In this document: in pieces, positions 54,499 to 62,965 of the stretch | Position numbering within the stretch: position 1 is the stretch's first letter | Layout of the letters: each line of letters opens with the position of its first letter | From: an uncultured Methanobrevibacter sp. | GTDB taxonomy: Archaea > Methanobacteriota > Methanobacteria > Methanobacteriales > Methanobacteriaceae | Direction of reading: 5' to 3' | Length of the DNA stretch: 64,000 nt | Assembly (NCBI RefSeq): GCF_900314615.1 | Contig: NZ_OMWA01000003.1 | Location: 38,723-102,722, forward strand | The notes under the pieces: model-generated | Seen by the model: the letters and a program-made list of their open reading frames with translations, nothing else | Told to the model about the DNA's origin: nothing | The model's database searches: none | Program-made: the position numbers and the translations under genes

Positions 54499-56391
54499 AT
54501 GATTATAAGCATTATCATACCTACCTACAACGAAGAGGAATATCTTCCTATTTTGCTGGACAGTATTAAAAAGCAAAGCTATACGGACTATGAAATAATT
54601 GTAGCCGATGCCAACTCCACTGACAGAACCCGTGAAATCGCAGAGGAATACGGTTGTGTAGTAGTTGATGGAGGCCTTCCGGCAGTGGGCAGGAACAATG
54701 GTGCAAAAGTCGCAAAAGGAGAATACCTGATATTTCTGGATTCCGATTTGGAGCTCACAGATGATTATCTCCGTGATGTTTTATATGAATTCAGAATGGA
54801 ACGACTCGGAATTGCCATTACCCAAATGCTTCCTATGTCAAATAAGGTGGAAGATAAGATATTCCATGATTTCGCAAATTATTTCATGATAAGTGTTGAA
54901 AAGATTAAGCCTCACGGTGCAGGATGCTACGGAATCATTGCAAGACATGAACTGCATGACAAGTGCGGAGGCTTTGATGAATCTTTAACATTCGGCGAAG
55001 ATACTGATTATATTGAAAGACTGGCAAAAGAAGAACCCTTCAAGGTTTTAAGACATGCAAAGATTGGAGTTTCAACCAGACGGCTTGAAGAGGAAGGAAT
55101 TGAAACACTAATCAGACAGTACGGAAAAAGTACCATAAACGATTTTTTAGGAAAGCGTACCGATGCTGAAGATTTGGACTATAATTTTGGTCATGGCCAT
55201 GAAAAACTTACAACCACCAGATTTGAAGGTCTTGAAAAAACCATAAACCAGGTTAACGAAATCAAATCAACTTATGACAATTCCTTAAGCAGATTTAATA
55301 CTGCAAGAGCCCAAATTAAAGCATCACACAGAAGACGATCAAAAAAAGTTGTATTTTACTGTGTATGCGGTGAAGGAATGGGTCACGCCATAAGAACAGG
55401 AGTTATTGTTGATAGAATTAAGGACAAATATGATGTTCATATATTTTCAAGCGACAGAGCATACCTCTATCTCAAATCAAAATTTGATAATGTTTATCAG
55501 ATAGGCGGATTCAATACCGTTTACAGCAACAATAAGGTAAATAATCTGAAAACCCTGTCAAATGCTATTAAAAGAAATCCGACCAATATCCGTGTTGGAT
55601 ACGAAACATTATACAGGAAAGCCGCACAGTTAAAACCTGACGTTATTGTTACTGATTTTGAAATTTATGCTACAATGGTATCAAAGCTTAGAAGCATACC
55701 ATTAATCAGTCTGGACAACATCCATATTATTACCCAGACAAAAATCGACTACCCAATAGATCAGTACGGACAACTGCTTAAAGCTAAAGGAGTCATAAGA
55801 GGTTATGTCGTACACCCTAAAATACACATTTTAACCAGCTTCTTTTATCCAAAAATCAAAGCTAGAAAGAATGCTGTAATCTATCCTCCGATAATTCGTG
55901 AAGACATTCTGAAACTGGAGCCTACAGAAGGAGACCATATAATAGTCTATCAGACAAGCCGTGAAAGTGAAAAACTTGTTAAAAGACTAAAAGCACTGAA
56001 AAATGAAAAATTCATTGTTTACGGATTTAACAGAAATAATGTTGACGATAATTTAACTTTCAAGAAATTCAATGAAGATGAGTTCTATGATGATTTTGCA
56101 TCTTCAAAGGCAGTTATCTGCAACGGAGGATTCACATTCATCTCAGAAGCGATACATCTTAAAAAACCAATCTATTCCATTCCTGCAAGGGGTAACTTTG
56201 AACAGACATTAAACGGATATTATGTTCAAAAACTTGGTTATGGAGAGTACCATAGAGTAATGAATGCAAAAAGAGTAGCAAACTTTTTGAAAAGACTTCC
56301 AAAATATAAGAAAAAACTTGCTAACGTTAAAAAGACAAACAATGACGGAATTATAAACGAACTGATTTATAGAATTGAAAAATATACTTAA
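54499..56391 (+). CDS. Fused GT2 and GT-B (MJ1255-like) glycosyltransferase
   Basis: A 630-residue two-domain enzyme. Residues 1-215 form a GT-A family 2 glycosyltransferase: IISIIIPTYNEEEYLPILLD, ADANSTDRT, YLIFLDSDLELTDD (DxD-type metal site) and a GFDESLTFGEDTDYIERLAK acceptor region. After a helical linker (about 220-275), residues 275-630 form a GT-B domain: FYCVCGEGMGHAIRTGVIVD, YQTSRESEKLVKRL and CNGGFTFISEAIHLKKPIYS, as in the MJ1255/UDP-GlcNAc-transferase-like family. The two activities may build a disaccharide, for example in glycolipid or wall synthesis; substrates are unknown. Confidence 0.88.
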   Translation: MIISIIIPTYNEEEYLPILLDSIKKQSYTDYEIIVADANSTDRTREIAEEYGCVVVDGGLPAVGRNNGAKVAKGEYLIFLDSDLELTDDYLRDVLYEFRMERLGIAITQMLPMSNKVEDKIFHDFANYFMISVEKIKPHGAGCYGIIARHELHDKCGGFDESLTFGEDTDYIERLAKEEPFKVLRHAKIGVSTRRLEEEGIETLIRQYGKSTINDFLGKRTDAEDLDYNFGHGHEKLTTTRFEGLEKTINQVNEIKSTYDNSLSRFNTARAQIKASHRRRSKKVVFYCVCGEGMGHAIRTGVIVDRIKDKYDVHIFSSDRAYLYLKSKFDNVYQIGGFNTVYSNNKVNNLKTLSNAIKRNPTNIRVGYETLYRKAAQLKPDVIVTDFEIYATMVSKLRSIPLISLDNIHIITQTKIDYPIDQYGQLLKAKGVIRGYVVHPKIHILTSFFYPKIKARKNAVIYPPIIREDILKLEPTEGDHIIVYQTSRESEKLVKRLKALKNEKFIVYGFNRNNVDDNLTFKKFNEDEFYDDFASSKAVICNGGFTFISEAIHLKKPIYSIPARGNFEQTLNGYYVQKLGYGEYHRVMNAKRVANFLKRLPKYKKKLANVKKTNNDGIINELIYRIEKYT

Positions 56392-56418
56392 TCAAAAAAA
56401 AAAGAAAATAAAAGAGTG

Positions 56419-57390
56419 TTATAAAGTTACACCCATTTCTAATTGTTCTGTTAATTCTTTGTACCTGTTACGAATAGTAACTTCAGTTACACCTGCAATA
56501 TCTGCAACATCCCTTTGTGTTTTTCTCTCACCAAGTAAAACAGATGCAATGTATAAAGCAGCTGCAGCTACACCTGTAGGACCTCTTCCTGAAGTTAATC
56601 CTTTTTCCATAGCTTTTTCAATAATTTCAATAGCTTTGGATTGTGCTTCACCGGATAATCCCAGTTCTGAAGCGAATCTAGGAACATAATCCACAGGAGA
56701 AGTTGGAGGTAATTTAATATTCAGTTCACGGGTTAAGAATCTGTAAGTACGACCTACTTCTTTTTTAGTTACTCTTGACACTTCAGCGATTTCATCTAAA
56801 GTACGTGGCACATTACAACGTCTGCATGCTGCGTAAAGTGATGCAGCAACTACTCCTTCAATACTTCTTCCCCTAATAAGCTTATTGTCCACCGCACTTC
56901 TGTATACCACAGATGCAGCTTCCCTTACGCTTCTTGGAAGTCCTAATCTTGAAGAGTCACGGTCAAGCTCACTTAAAGCAAATGCGAGATTTCTTTCGGT
57001 TGCACCAGAAATCCTGATTTTTCTTTGCCATTTTCTTAATCTGTACCATTGAGCACGGTTTCTTGCAGGAATATCACGACCATAAATATCTTTGTTTCTC
57101 CAATCAATCATTGTACTTAAACCCTTATCGTGAATGGTGTAAGTAATTGGAGCTCCTACTCTTGTACGTTTATCTCTTTGTTCGTGATCGAATGCTCTCC
57201 ATTCAGGACCCATATCAACAAGATTTTCATCAATGACCAATCCGCAACGTGCACATACTACTTCTGCCCTTTCATAGTCACCGATTAATTCAGTAGAACC
57301 ACATTCAGGACATACAGTTTGTTTATCTTGAGCGTATGTGTCATCATGTTGGTCTGGTTGTCTTGTTCTCCTACGTCCTCTTCTTGGCAT
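56419..57390 (-). CDS. tfb: Transcription initiation factor TFB
   Basis: A 323-residue TFB (archaeal TFIIB). An Arg/Asp-rich N-terminus leads to a zinc ribbon (VCPECGSTELIGDYERAEVVCARCG, residues about 26-50), the B-finger region (GPEWRAFDHEQRDKRTRVGAP) and two cyclin folds (about 120-215 and 220-310). The C-terminal DNA-recognition helix is in DVADIAGVTEVTIRNRYKEL. It recruits RNA polymerase with TBP. It follows gar1 after 5 bp and is the last gene of that operon. Confidence 0.96.
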   Translation of the reverse strand: MPRRGRRRTRQPDQHDDTYAQDKQTVCPECGSTELIGDYERAEVVCARCGLVIDENLVDMGPEWRAFDHEQRDKRTRVGAPITYTIHDKGLSTMIDWRNKDIYGRDIPARNRAQWYRLRKWQRKIRISGATERNLAFALSELDRDSSRLGLPRSVREAASVVYRSAVDNKLIRGRSIEGVVAASLYAACRRCNVPRTLDEIAEVSRVTKKEVGRTYRFLTRELNIKLPPTSPVDYVPRFASELGLSGEAQSKAIEIIEKAMEKGLTSGRGPTGVAAAALYIASVLLGERKTQRDVADIAGVTEVTIRNRYKELTEQLEMGVTL

Positions 57391-57395
57391 TTCTT

Positions 57396-57683
57396 CTACT
57401 TTTTGTGTCGTGGTCTCATCCTCCTTTTTCTAGACTTTTTGGATTTTGGTTTCGATACAAATAGTTTTTCACCGCTGTTTTTCATAAGTTCATCTCTATT
57501 TGCGGACCTAAATAGGCGAATAGAAATGTAGGGCTTTTTTGTAGGCCCGAATACATAGCCGACCTTACCAATTTTATTCTTTTTGCTGTCATAAACAATG
57601 GCACCTGGTGAAGGTGTTTTATCAGATCGTGCTATCAGTTTTCCAGAGTTTGCTACATGCAAACTGTTTCCTAAAAATTTCAT
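57396..57683 (-). CDS. gar1: H/ACA RNP protein Gar1
   Basis: A 95-residue Gar1: the beta-barrel core (LHVANSGKLIARSD, PSPGAIVYDSKKNKIGKVGY, VFGPTKKPYISIRLF) followed by a basic tail (KPKSKKSRKRRMRPRHKK). It is a subunit of the H/ACA RNA-guided pseudouridine synthase with Cbf5, Nop10 and L7Ae. It lies five bases before tfb, the arrangement common in euryarchaea. There is no ribosome binding site, and TATATAAAT about 30 bp upstream suggests a leaderless transcript. Confidence 0.94.
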   Translation of the reverse strand: MKFLGNSLHVANSGKLIARSDKTPSPGAIVYDSKKNKIGKVGYVFGPTKKPYISIRLFRSANRDELMKNSGEKLFVSKPKSKKSRKRRMRPRHKK

Positions 57684-57713
57684 AAAATCAAACTTAAATT
57701 CAAATCTGTATCA

Positions 57714-57749
57714 TTTATATAATTAGAAATAGGTTATATATAAACCTAT
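57714..57749 (-). promoter_or_regulatory. gar1-tfb promoter with upstream inverted repeat
   Basis: A TATA box (ATTATATAAAT, about 57713-57722 on the minus strand) sits about 30 bp from the gar1 ATG. Immediately upstream is a perfect 7-bp inverted repeat, ATAGGTT-N7-AACCTAT (57729-57749), a candidate regulator site. Confidence 0.4.
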
Positions 57750-57793
57750 CGATATATTTATATATAAACATGTATTTCTATTTAAATGTTTTT

Positions 57794-58531
57794 CTATTTT
57801 AATCCGGCAATTTCAACAAGGGTTTTACCACGGTTTATATCCTCAATAATACCGGATTCCTTAATTTTTACAAGAAGTGACTGAGCCATGACAGAGGCAA
57901 ACAACTGCTGAGGAATTACGACAATACCTGTCTCATCACCAAAAAAGAAGTCTCCAGGAGCAATTTGAGTGCCCTCAACATCAATTGTTTCATTCAAAGT
58001 TCCAAGACCTAAAGCTGAACCTGCATTAGGGCAGAAATTGCTTGCAAAAACCGGATAATCCATGTAAAGCAGCGCATCCAAATCACGTGCAGATCCGTAA
58101 ATGACAGTTGCCTTGATTCCATTGTCACGTGCACAGCTTGAAGCAAGTTCTCCCCAGATAGCTTTGTCTTCACTGTCGACTTTGAAAAATAGTATGTCCT
58201 CATCTTCTGCAGCATCTATTGCCAATGCTGAAGTACCCCAATCATCGCTTGAGGTTTCTGCTGTGAAAATTTTACCCCAAACTTTCTTGTTATTGATTGG
58301 TTTGATTTTCTGAATGACACCTGATCTTCTGGAAATGGCATTATATGCATCTGAAATTTGACATGCAGAAATATTTTCAAGTAATGACTGTAAGTTTATA
58401 AATTCTTCATAGTTTTTTCCATTAAATTTCAAATCATCAATAGTCACATTTTCCAAATTAATCTTATCTACATCAATTCGTTTGTTTAAATTTTTATTTT
58501 TATTCAAAAGTTCTTTTGGACTTATTGACAT
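57794..58531 (-). CDS. RraA-like family protein
   Basis: A 245-residue protein of the RraA/demethylmenaquinone-methyltransferase-like fold. The core (residues about 55-210) has SACQISDAYNAISR, WGKIFTAETSSDDWGTSALA, GELASSCARDNGIKATVIYG, SARDLDALL and PGDFFFGDETGIVVIP, matching the family's substrate pocket. Many members are aldolases of the HMG/CHA type or RNase E regulators; the role in this archaeon is unknown. I chose ATG at 58531, with GGTGAG upstream, over an in-frame ATG at 58606. Confidence 0.88.
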   Translation of the reverse strand: MSISPKELLNKNKNLNKRIDVDKINLENVTIDDLKFNGKNYEEFINLQSLLENISACQISDAYNAISRRSGVIQKIKPINNKKVWGKIFTAETSSDDWGTSALAIDAAEDEDILFFKVDSEDKAIWGELASSCARDNGIKATVIYGSARDLDALLYMDYPVFASNFCPNAGSALGLGTLNETIDVEGTQIAPGDFFFGDETGIVVIPQQLFASVMAQSLLVKIKESGIIEDINRGKTLVEIAGLK

Positions 58532-58989
58532 GAACTCACCAAATTTTTCTAAATTGTATACTATATTATAGAATTTACACCAACATATATTTTTTCCATA
58601 TATCAAATTTTATATATTAGTTTAATCAAAATTATTAATTGAAGTATTGAAAAAAATACTTAATTATTATATACTCATAGAGTTTATTACATTATTCATT
58701 ATTATAATTATTATTAATTTAATCAAAAGACAGGAGAAAATCAATTATTAAGGTAAATAACAGTTAAGAAATTTAAAATAATTAAATAACAAAATTAAAT
58801 TCGAGAATCAGTAATCCTTAATAGTAACACACTCCAAATGTATTAACTCTTTTTTAGTGTATAAAAGGTCAAAGACCAGTTTATAAAATTTATCGTATAA
58901 TTTATGCAATTTACTTGCTGAAAATCAAGTTAATTTTTAAAAAAAAATACATAAATTATCCCGATTGAATAAGCTTAGGAGGCTTAATA
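58532..58989. other. Divergent intergenic region upstream of dnaG
   Basis: A 458-bp AT-rich gap with promoters for the RraA-like gene (left) and dnaG (right). A short GGTC-AAA-GACC hairpin is at 58867-58877. AGGAGG immediately precedes the dnaG ATG. I see no gene or structured RNA. Confidence 0.4.
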
Positions 58990-60225
58990 ATGGGAAAAGG
59001 AGAAGAATTAACAACAACAAAATATTTAATCCATGCTCAAATTACTGCTAATGGAATTGTTGAAAAACCGGATGTTGTTGGTGCAGTATTCGGACAAACT
59101 GAAGGTTTACTCAGTAATGATTTAGACTTAAGAGAGCTTCAACGTACTGGAAGAATAGGTAGAATTCAAGTTAACATCCATTCTAATAGTGGAAGAGCAA
59201 AAGGTGAAATTGTAATTCCATCCAGTTTAGACAGAGTTGAAACCGCCATTCTCGCAGCATCTTTAGAAACCATCAATCGTGTTGGACCTTGCGAAGCTGA
59301 AATCCAAACTTTAAAAGTTGAAGATGTAAGGGCTGTCAAAAGAGAACAAGTTGTAAACCGTGCAAAAGAAATTTACAAAAACATGGTTGAAAGTGTTGGC
59401 CCTGCAAGCATGAAAATGATTGAAGAAGTCAGAGAAGCAATGCGTGTTCATGAAATCTCAGAATACGGAGATGATCGCTTACCTGCAGGCCCTAGTATCC
59501 ACACATCTGATGCAATTATCGTAGTGGAAGGCCGTAGTGATGTTTTAAACTTACTTAAATATGGAATTAAAAATACCGTTGCTGTCGAAGGTGTTAGCGT
59601 ACCTCAATCCATCGGAGAATTAAGTAAAAAAAGAACAACAACCGCATTTGTTGATGGAGACAGAGGCGGAGAACTCATCTTAAAAGAACTCCTCCAAATT
59701 GGAGAAGTAGACTACATTACCCGTGCTCCAAAAGGAAAAGAAGTAGAAGATTTGGAAAAAGATGAAGTTTTAGTTGCTTTAAGAGATAAAGTACCTACAG
59801 CACAATTTTTAGCAAGTCATAACATCCTAAATGAAAACAACGGTAAAAAAGATAACAGAAGACATGACAGAAGAGGTAAAAAACCTCAAAAATACAACCG
59901 TCGTGAAGAGCCACGTGTCGAAGAGCCTGTAATTGAAGATGATGAAATCAGCTTAATGAAAGACATGTTAAAAGAATTTGAAGGTACAGGCAGCGGTGCA
60001 ATTTTAGATGAAGCATTGAATATGACTAAAGAGGTAGAAGTGGAAGAAATCTATGAAGAAATTAAAAACATAGAAGGAAACGCTGATACTGTAATTTTTG
60101 ATGGTGTAATCAGCCAGAGATTAGTTGATGTTGCATCACAGAAAGGAATTAAAAAATTAGTCGCATTTAATTCTGTCAATATTGTTAAAAAACCAAATAA
60201 CATTCAATTAATTACTATAGACTGA
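58990..60225 (+). CDS. dnaG: Archaeal DnaG-like primase/exosome protein
   Basis: A 411-residue archaeal DnaG. Residues 1-160 form the archaeal N-terminal domain (TTKYLIHAQITANGIVEKPD, GRIQVNIHSNSGRAKGEI). The TOPRIM domain follows (IIVVEGRSDVLNLLKYGIKN, TTAFVDGDRGGELILKEL, DYITRAPKGKEVEDL), with the acidic triad around Glu-x...DGD. An Arg/Lys-rich linker (residues about 285-320) leads to a C-terminal domain. Archaeal DnaG is found with the RNA exosome and has primase activity in vitro. An exact AGGAGG ribosome binding site precedes the ATG. Confidence 0.95.
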   Translation: MGKGEELTTTKYLIHAQITANGIVEKPDVVGAVFGQTEGLLSNDLDLRELQRTGRIGRIQVNIHSNSGRAKGEIVIPSSLDRVETAILAASLETINRVGPCEAEIQTLKVEDVRAVKREQVVNRAKEIYKNMVESVGPASMKMIEEVREAMRVHEISEYGDDRLPAGPSIHTSDAIIVVEGRSDVLNLLKYGIKNTVAVEGVSVPQSIGELSKKRTTTAFVDGDRGGELILKELLQIGEVDYITRAPKGKEVEDLEKDEVLVALRDKVPTAQFLASHNILNENNGKKDNRRHDRRGKKPQKYNRREEPRVEEPVIEDDEISLMKDMLKEFEGTGSGAILDEALNMTKEVEVEEIYEEIKNIEGNADTVIFDGVISQRLVDVASQKGIKKLVAFNSVNIVKKPNNIQLITID

Positions 60226-60256
60226 ACTGTTTAGTTATGACAAAAAACTAAATAGT
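60226..60256. promoter_or_regulatory. Inverted repeat between dnaG and bioY
   Basis: ACTGTTTAGTT (60226-60236) and AACTAAATAGT (60246-60256) form an 11-bp repeat with one G-T pair just after the dnaG stop. It lies just upstream of a TATA-like AATATTATATAGG. It could end dnaG transcription or be a bioY operator; the lack of a T-tract favours the latter. Confidence 0.3.
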
Positions 60257-60301
60257 ATCATGAATAAATATTATATAGGATTCGGAAATTGGAGGTAAAA
60301 A

Positions 60302-60910
60302 ATGAATATTAATATGGAAAATTATTACAGTACTAGAAAAAATGTCTTCGAAAGAATTCAGGACGCAAGTACTGCAACCAAATTGCTTATGTCATTAATG
60401 ATGGCATGTTTTACTGGTTTAATGGCTCAAATCATTATTCCACTCCCATGGACTCCAGTTCCTATAACTGCTCAAACATTTGCAGTGTTATGTTCTGGTT
60501 TATTATTAGGTAAAAAATACGGATGTTTAAGTCAAATCCTATATGTCGTTTTAGGTGTTGCATTCATTCCTTGGTTCGGAGGAATGACTGGTGGAATCGA
60601 TGTATTTTTAGGATCCACCGGAGGATTCTTCATAGGATTTATTATTGCATCATACTTTATAGGATTAATTACTGAAAGATATGCTAAAGCACGTAATTTT
60701 ACAAGAATGGCTATTATTATTGGAATTGCTAACTTTGGATTAATTTACATTCCAGGATTAGCTGGTCTTGCATTATGGATGTCTTCACAAGGTATGGCAT
60801 TCACATTCATTGACGTTTTAATGATGGGTCTTGTACCGTTCATTGTTGGAGATATTGTGAAAATATTAGGTGCTGCTTCAGTATCCAAAGTATTTTTACC
60901 AAAAGACTAA
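60302..60910 (+). CDS. bioY: Biotin transporter BioY
   Basis: A 202-residue membrane protein with six helices, the S-component of an ECF-type biotin importer. IIPLPWTPVPITAQTFAVLCSGLLLG, SQILYVVLGVAFIPWFGGMTGGI and GSTGGFFIGFIIASYFIGLI are BioY signatures. No ECF ATPase or EcfT gene is in the window, so it must share a module encoded elsewhere. GGAGGT precedes the ATG. Its presence suggests uptake of biotin. Confidence 0.95.
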   Translation: MNINMENYYSTRKNVFERIQDASTATKLLMSLMMACFTGLMAQIIIPLPWTPVPITAQTFAVLCSGLLLGKKYGCLSQILYVVLGVAFIPWFGGMTGGIDVFLGSTGGFFIGFIIASYFIGLITERYAKARNFTRMAIIIGIANFGLIYIPGLAGLALWMSSQGMAFTFIDVLMMGLVPFIVGDIVKILGAASVSKVFLPKD

Positions 60911-60952
60911 AAGGTTTTTTAACCTTTCTTTTTTTTATTTTTTAGATTTTTA
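60910..60952 (+). terminator. Terminator of bioY
   Basis: AAAGGTT-TTTT-AACCTTT (60910-60927) followed by a long T-tract; the next start codon lies at its end. Confidence 0.75.
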
Positions 60953-61338
60953 TGAAACTTCTTTTAAGAGGGCATCACCTTTTATGCCTTAAAGGTTTTC
61001 AGGGGTATGGCTACAGTGACGATTTTGTTGAAAACATGACTGAAGTCAATCATGCGCGCAAAAGAGAAAACACCAGAATAACATTAACAAACACACCTGA
61101 TGACATCTGCAGGTGCTGTCCAAATTTAAAGGACGATATCTGTGAAAACTGCAAACAAAATGAAAGAATCGTTCACATGGATAATGAAGTTCTAAAAAGA
61201 TTGGATGCATCAAAGGACTATGATGCAATAGAACTTTTTGAAAAAATTGACGGCATTTTCAATTCAAAGGAAAGTGTTCGTGAAATCTGCTTTAATTGTT
61301 CATGGCATGAAAAATGTCTATTTTATCAAAAGTTATGA
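60952..61338 (+). CDS. DUF1284 cysteine-rich protein
   Basis: A 128-residue protein of the DUF1284 family. The start LLLRGHHLLCLKGFQGYGYSDDF is characteristic. Cys pairs in CRCCPNLKDDICENC and CFNCSWHEKC suggest a bound iron-sulfur cluster or zinc. Function is unknown. The ATG lies at the end of the bioY terminator, with no ribosome binding site visible, so its promoter must lie within or close to that hairpin. Confidence 0.85.
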   Translation: MKLLLRGHHLLCLKGFQGYGYSDDFVENMTEVNHARKRENTRITLTNTPDDICRCCPNLKDDICENCKQNERIVHMDNEVLKRLDASKDYDAIELFEKIDGIFNSKESVREICFNCSWHEKCLFYQKL

Positions 61339-61410
61339 TTTTACCGATAGCTTTAAATACTATATAATAAATATACTATATTGTTGTATAAATACGACAT
61401 GCATATAATT

Positions 61411-61482
61411 AGTCCCGTAGGGTAGTGGTAATCCTTCTAGGCTTTGGACCCGGAGACGGCGGTTCGACTCCGCTCGGGACTA
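61411..61482 (+). tRNA. tRNA-Gln (anticodon TTG)
   Basis: A 72-base cloverleaf without encoded CCA. The acceptor stem is AGTCCCG (61411-61417) with CGGGACT (61475-61481) and discriminator A61482. The anticodon loop CTTTGGA (61442-61448) gives TTG, read as Gln. The A1-U72 acceptor pair is the form recognised by archaeal GatDE, which makes Gln-tRNA from Glu-tRNA. The anticodon stem (CTAGG with CCCGG) contains one A-C mismatch in its third pair. A TATA-like TGTATAAAT lies about 20-27 bp upstream. Confidence 0.93.
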
Positions 61483-61513
61483 TTTTATTACTAACTATTT
61501 TTATTGATTTTTT

Positions 61514-62698
61514 ATGGAAAAGCTTTTACTTATTGGAATTGATACAAGAAGTATGCTTAACAGTGCATTAAAGCTAAATTATGAAATTTATTCTACAAGT
61601 TATTTTTCAACTTCAGATACTCCTCAAATTAAAAACCAGAAAATCATACTAAATGAAAGTGACGGTGAAAGCTGCGGAAGTTTTGAAGATCAGTTTTCAA
61701 GCGAACATCTTATTGAAGTTTCAAGAGAATATATTGATGAAGTTGACTATATCATCCCAATTTCCGGAGTGTCTCCAAGTGATTTTAAAAAATCAGATAA
61801 AAAGAAGATTTTGGGAAGCAGTGAAGTAGAAGATATTGAAAACAAATACAGATTCTACAAAAAAATTAAGGACAAATTTTTAACCCCTATGACTTTTAGG
61901 GTAAGTGATATAGATGAAGCTATTGAAATTAATGAAACTTACAAAGAAAATCAATTTATTTTAAAACCGCTTAAAGGAAGTGGCGGTTATGATATTAACT
62001 TGCTAGATAGCGATGCAAGAATTCAATTTAATGATGGTGAATTTATTTTGCAGGAATATGTTGATGGTATAAACCTAAGTTCTTCAATTCTTGCAACCAA
62101 CATGAATGTCAAAAACATAATCAATACAAGACTTCTGACTGAACATGACTTCGGGGCTGAAAACAGTTTCATATATATCGGCAACATCCTGCCTTTAACT
62201 AGAGAGTCCATAATGTCCGACGTTAAAGACATCAATGAGATTAATGAAACAATGAAGCGAACTTCCGAGAATCTTGGACGTAAATTCAATCTGCTTGGTT
62301 CTAACGGTGTGGACTATATCCTAAATGACAATGGACTATATGTCATCGAAGTAAATCCGAGACTTCAGGGAACATTTGAATGTGTGGAAATGTCACTTGG
62401 GATAAATATGCTTGACGCACACATAAGAGCATGTCAGGGAGAACTTGCAGAAATTCCTGATGTGAAATATTATTCCTATAAAAAAATTATTTATTCCCCA
62501 AACAGAAACAAATACCAAAAAATAGACTTGGACAACATTTATGACCTACCACACATAGGATCAATTACCGAAAAAGACGAACCATTGCTGACAATTATTG
62601 ACAAAAATAAAGATTTTGAAAAATTATACAAAAAAGTAGAATTAACCAGTGAAAAAGTAAATAGCATGGCTAGAAAAAGCCAACTAGATGCAAAATAA
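61514..62698 (+). CDS. ATP-grasp ligase (COG2232-like)
   Basis: A 394-residue ATP-grasp protein. The N-terminal preATP-grasp part starts LLLIGIDTRSMLNSALKLNY. The ATP-binding strands are FILKPLKGSGGYDI and FILQEYVDGINLSSSI, and the metal-binding strand is LYVIEVNPRLQGTFECVE (residues about 275-300). The pattern fits COG2232, carboligase-type ATP-grasp proteins of methanogens, and relates more loosely to the cofactor ligases of this class. The substrate is not known. It follows the tRNA gene after 31 bp, and the 3' end overlaps the opposing 49-residue gene by 29 bp. Confidence 0.87.
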   Translation: MEKLLLIGIDTRSMLNSALKLNYEIYSTSYFSTSDTPQIKNQKIILNESDGESCGSFEDQFSSEHLIEVSREYIDEVDYIIPISGVSPSDFKKSDKKKILGSSEVEDIENKYRFYKKIKDKFLTPMTFRVSDIDEAIEINETYKENQFILKPLKGSGGYDINLLDSDARIQFNDGEFILQEYVDGINLSSSILATNMNVKNIINTRLLTEHDFGAENSFIYIGNILPLTRESIMSDVKDINEINETMKRTSENLGRKFNLLGSNGVDYILNDNGLYVIEVNPRLQGTFECVEMSLGINMLDAHIRACQGELAEIPDVKYYSYKKIIYSPNRNKYQKIDLDNIYDLPHIGSITEKDEPLLTIIDKNKDFEKLYKKVELTSEKVNSMARKSQLDAK

Positions 62699-62819
62699 AC
62701 AAAATTACCCCAATTGTAATCATAAAGGTTGTTACAATCATACCCCTTGTCATCCAAATAAATACTTTTGCTTTATTGTCAGGGTCTTTCATATATTGGT
62801 CAATTGGATTTCTTTTCAT
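62670..62819 (-). CDS. Small one-helix membrane protein, 49 aa
   Basis: ATG at 62819 to TAG at 62670 encodes 49 residues beginning MKRNPIDQYMKDPDNKAKVF and ending in a transmembrane helix (MIVTTFMITIGVILFILHLV). GGTG lies 5 bases before the ATG, the spacing seen for many genes here, so this is a real gene too short for most callers. Its 3' end overlaps the ATP-grasp gene on the other strand by 29 bp. Function is unknown; it lies on the same strand 147 bp downstream of the ATP synthase genes. Confidence 0.72.
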   Translation of the reverse strand: MKRNPIDQYMKDPDNKAKVFIWMTRGMIVTTFMITIGVILFILHLVGFF

Positions 62820-62965
62820 TTTAACACCGTTTCTCGAAATTTCTAGTAAAAAAAATTTTTACAGTAACTTAATAAATTTAATCATTTTTAAAAATAAACT
62901 AATTTTAAATCTTAATATAAAAAAATAATAAAAAATAGAAGAAAATGAAAAGTTTTGAGAAAATT

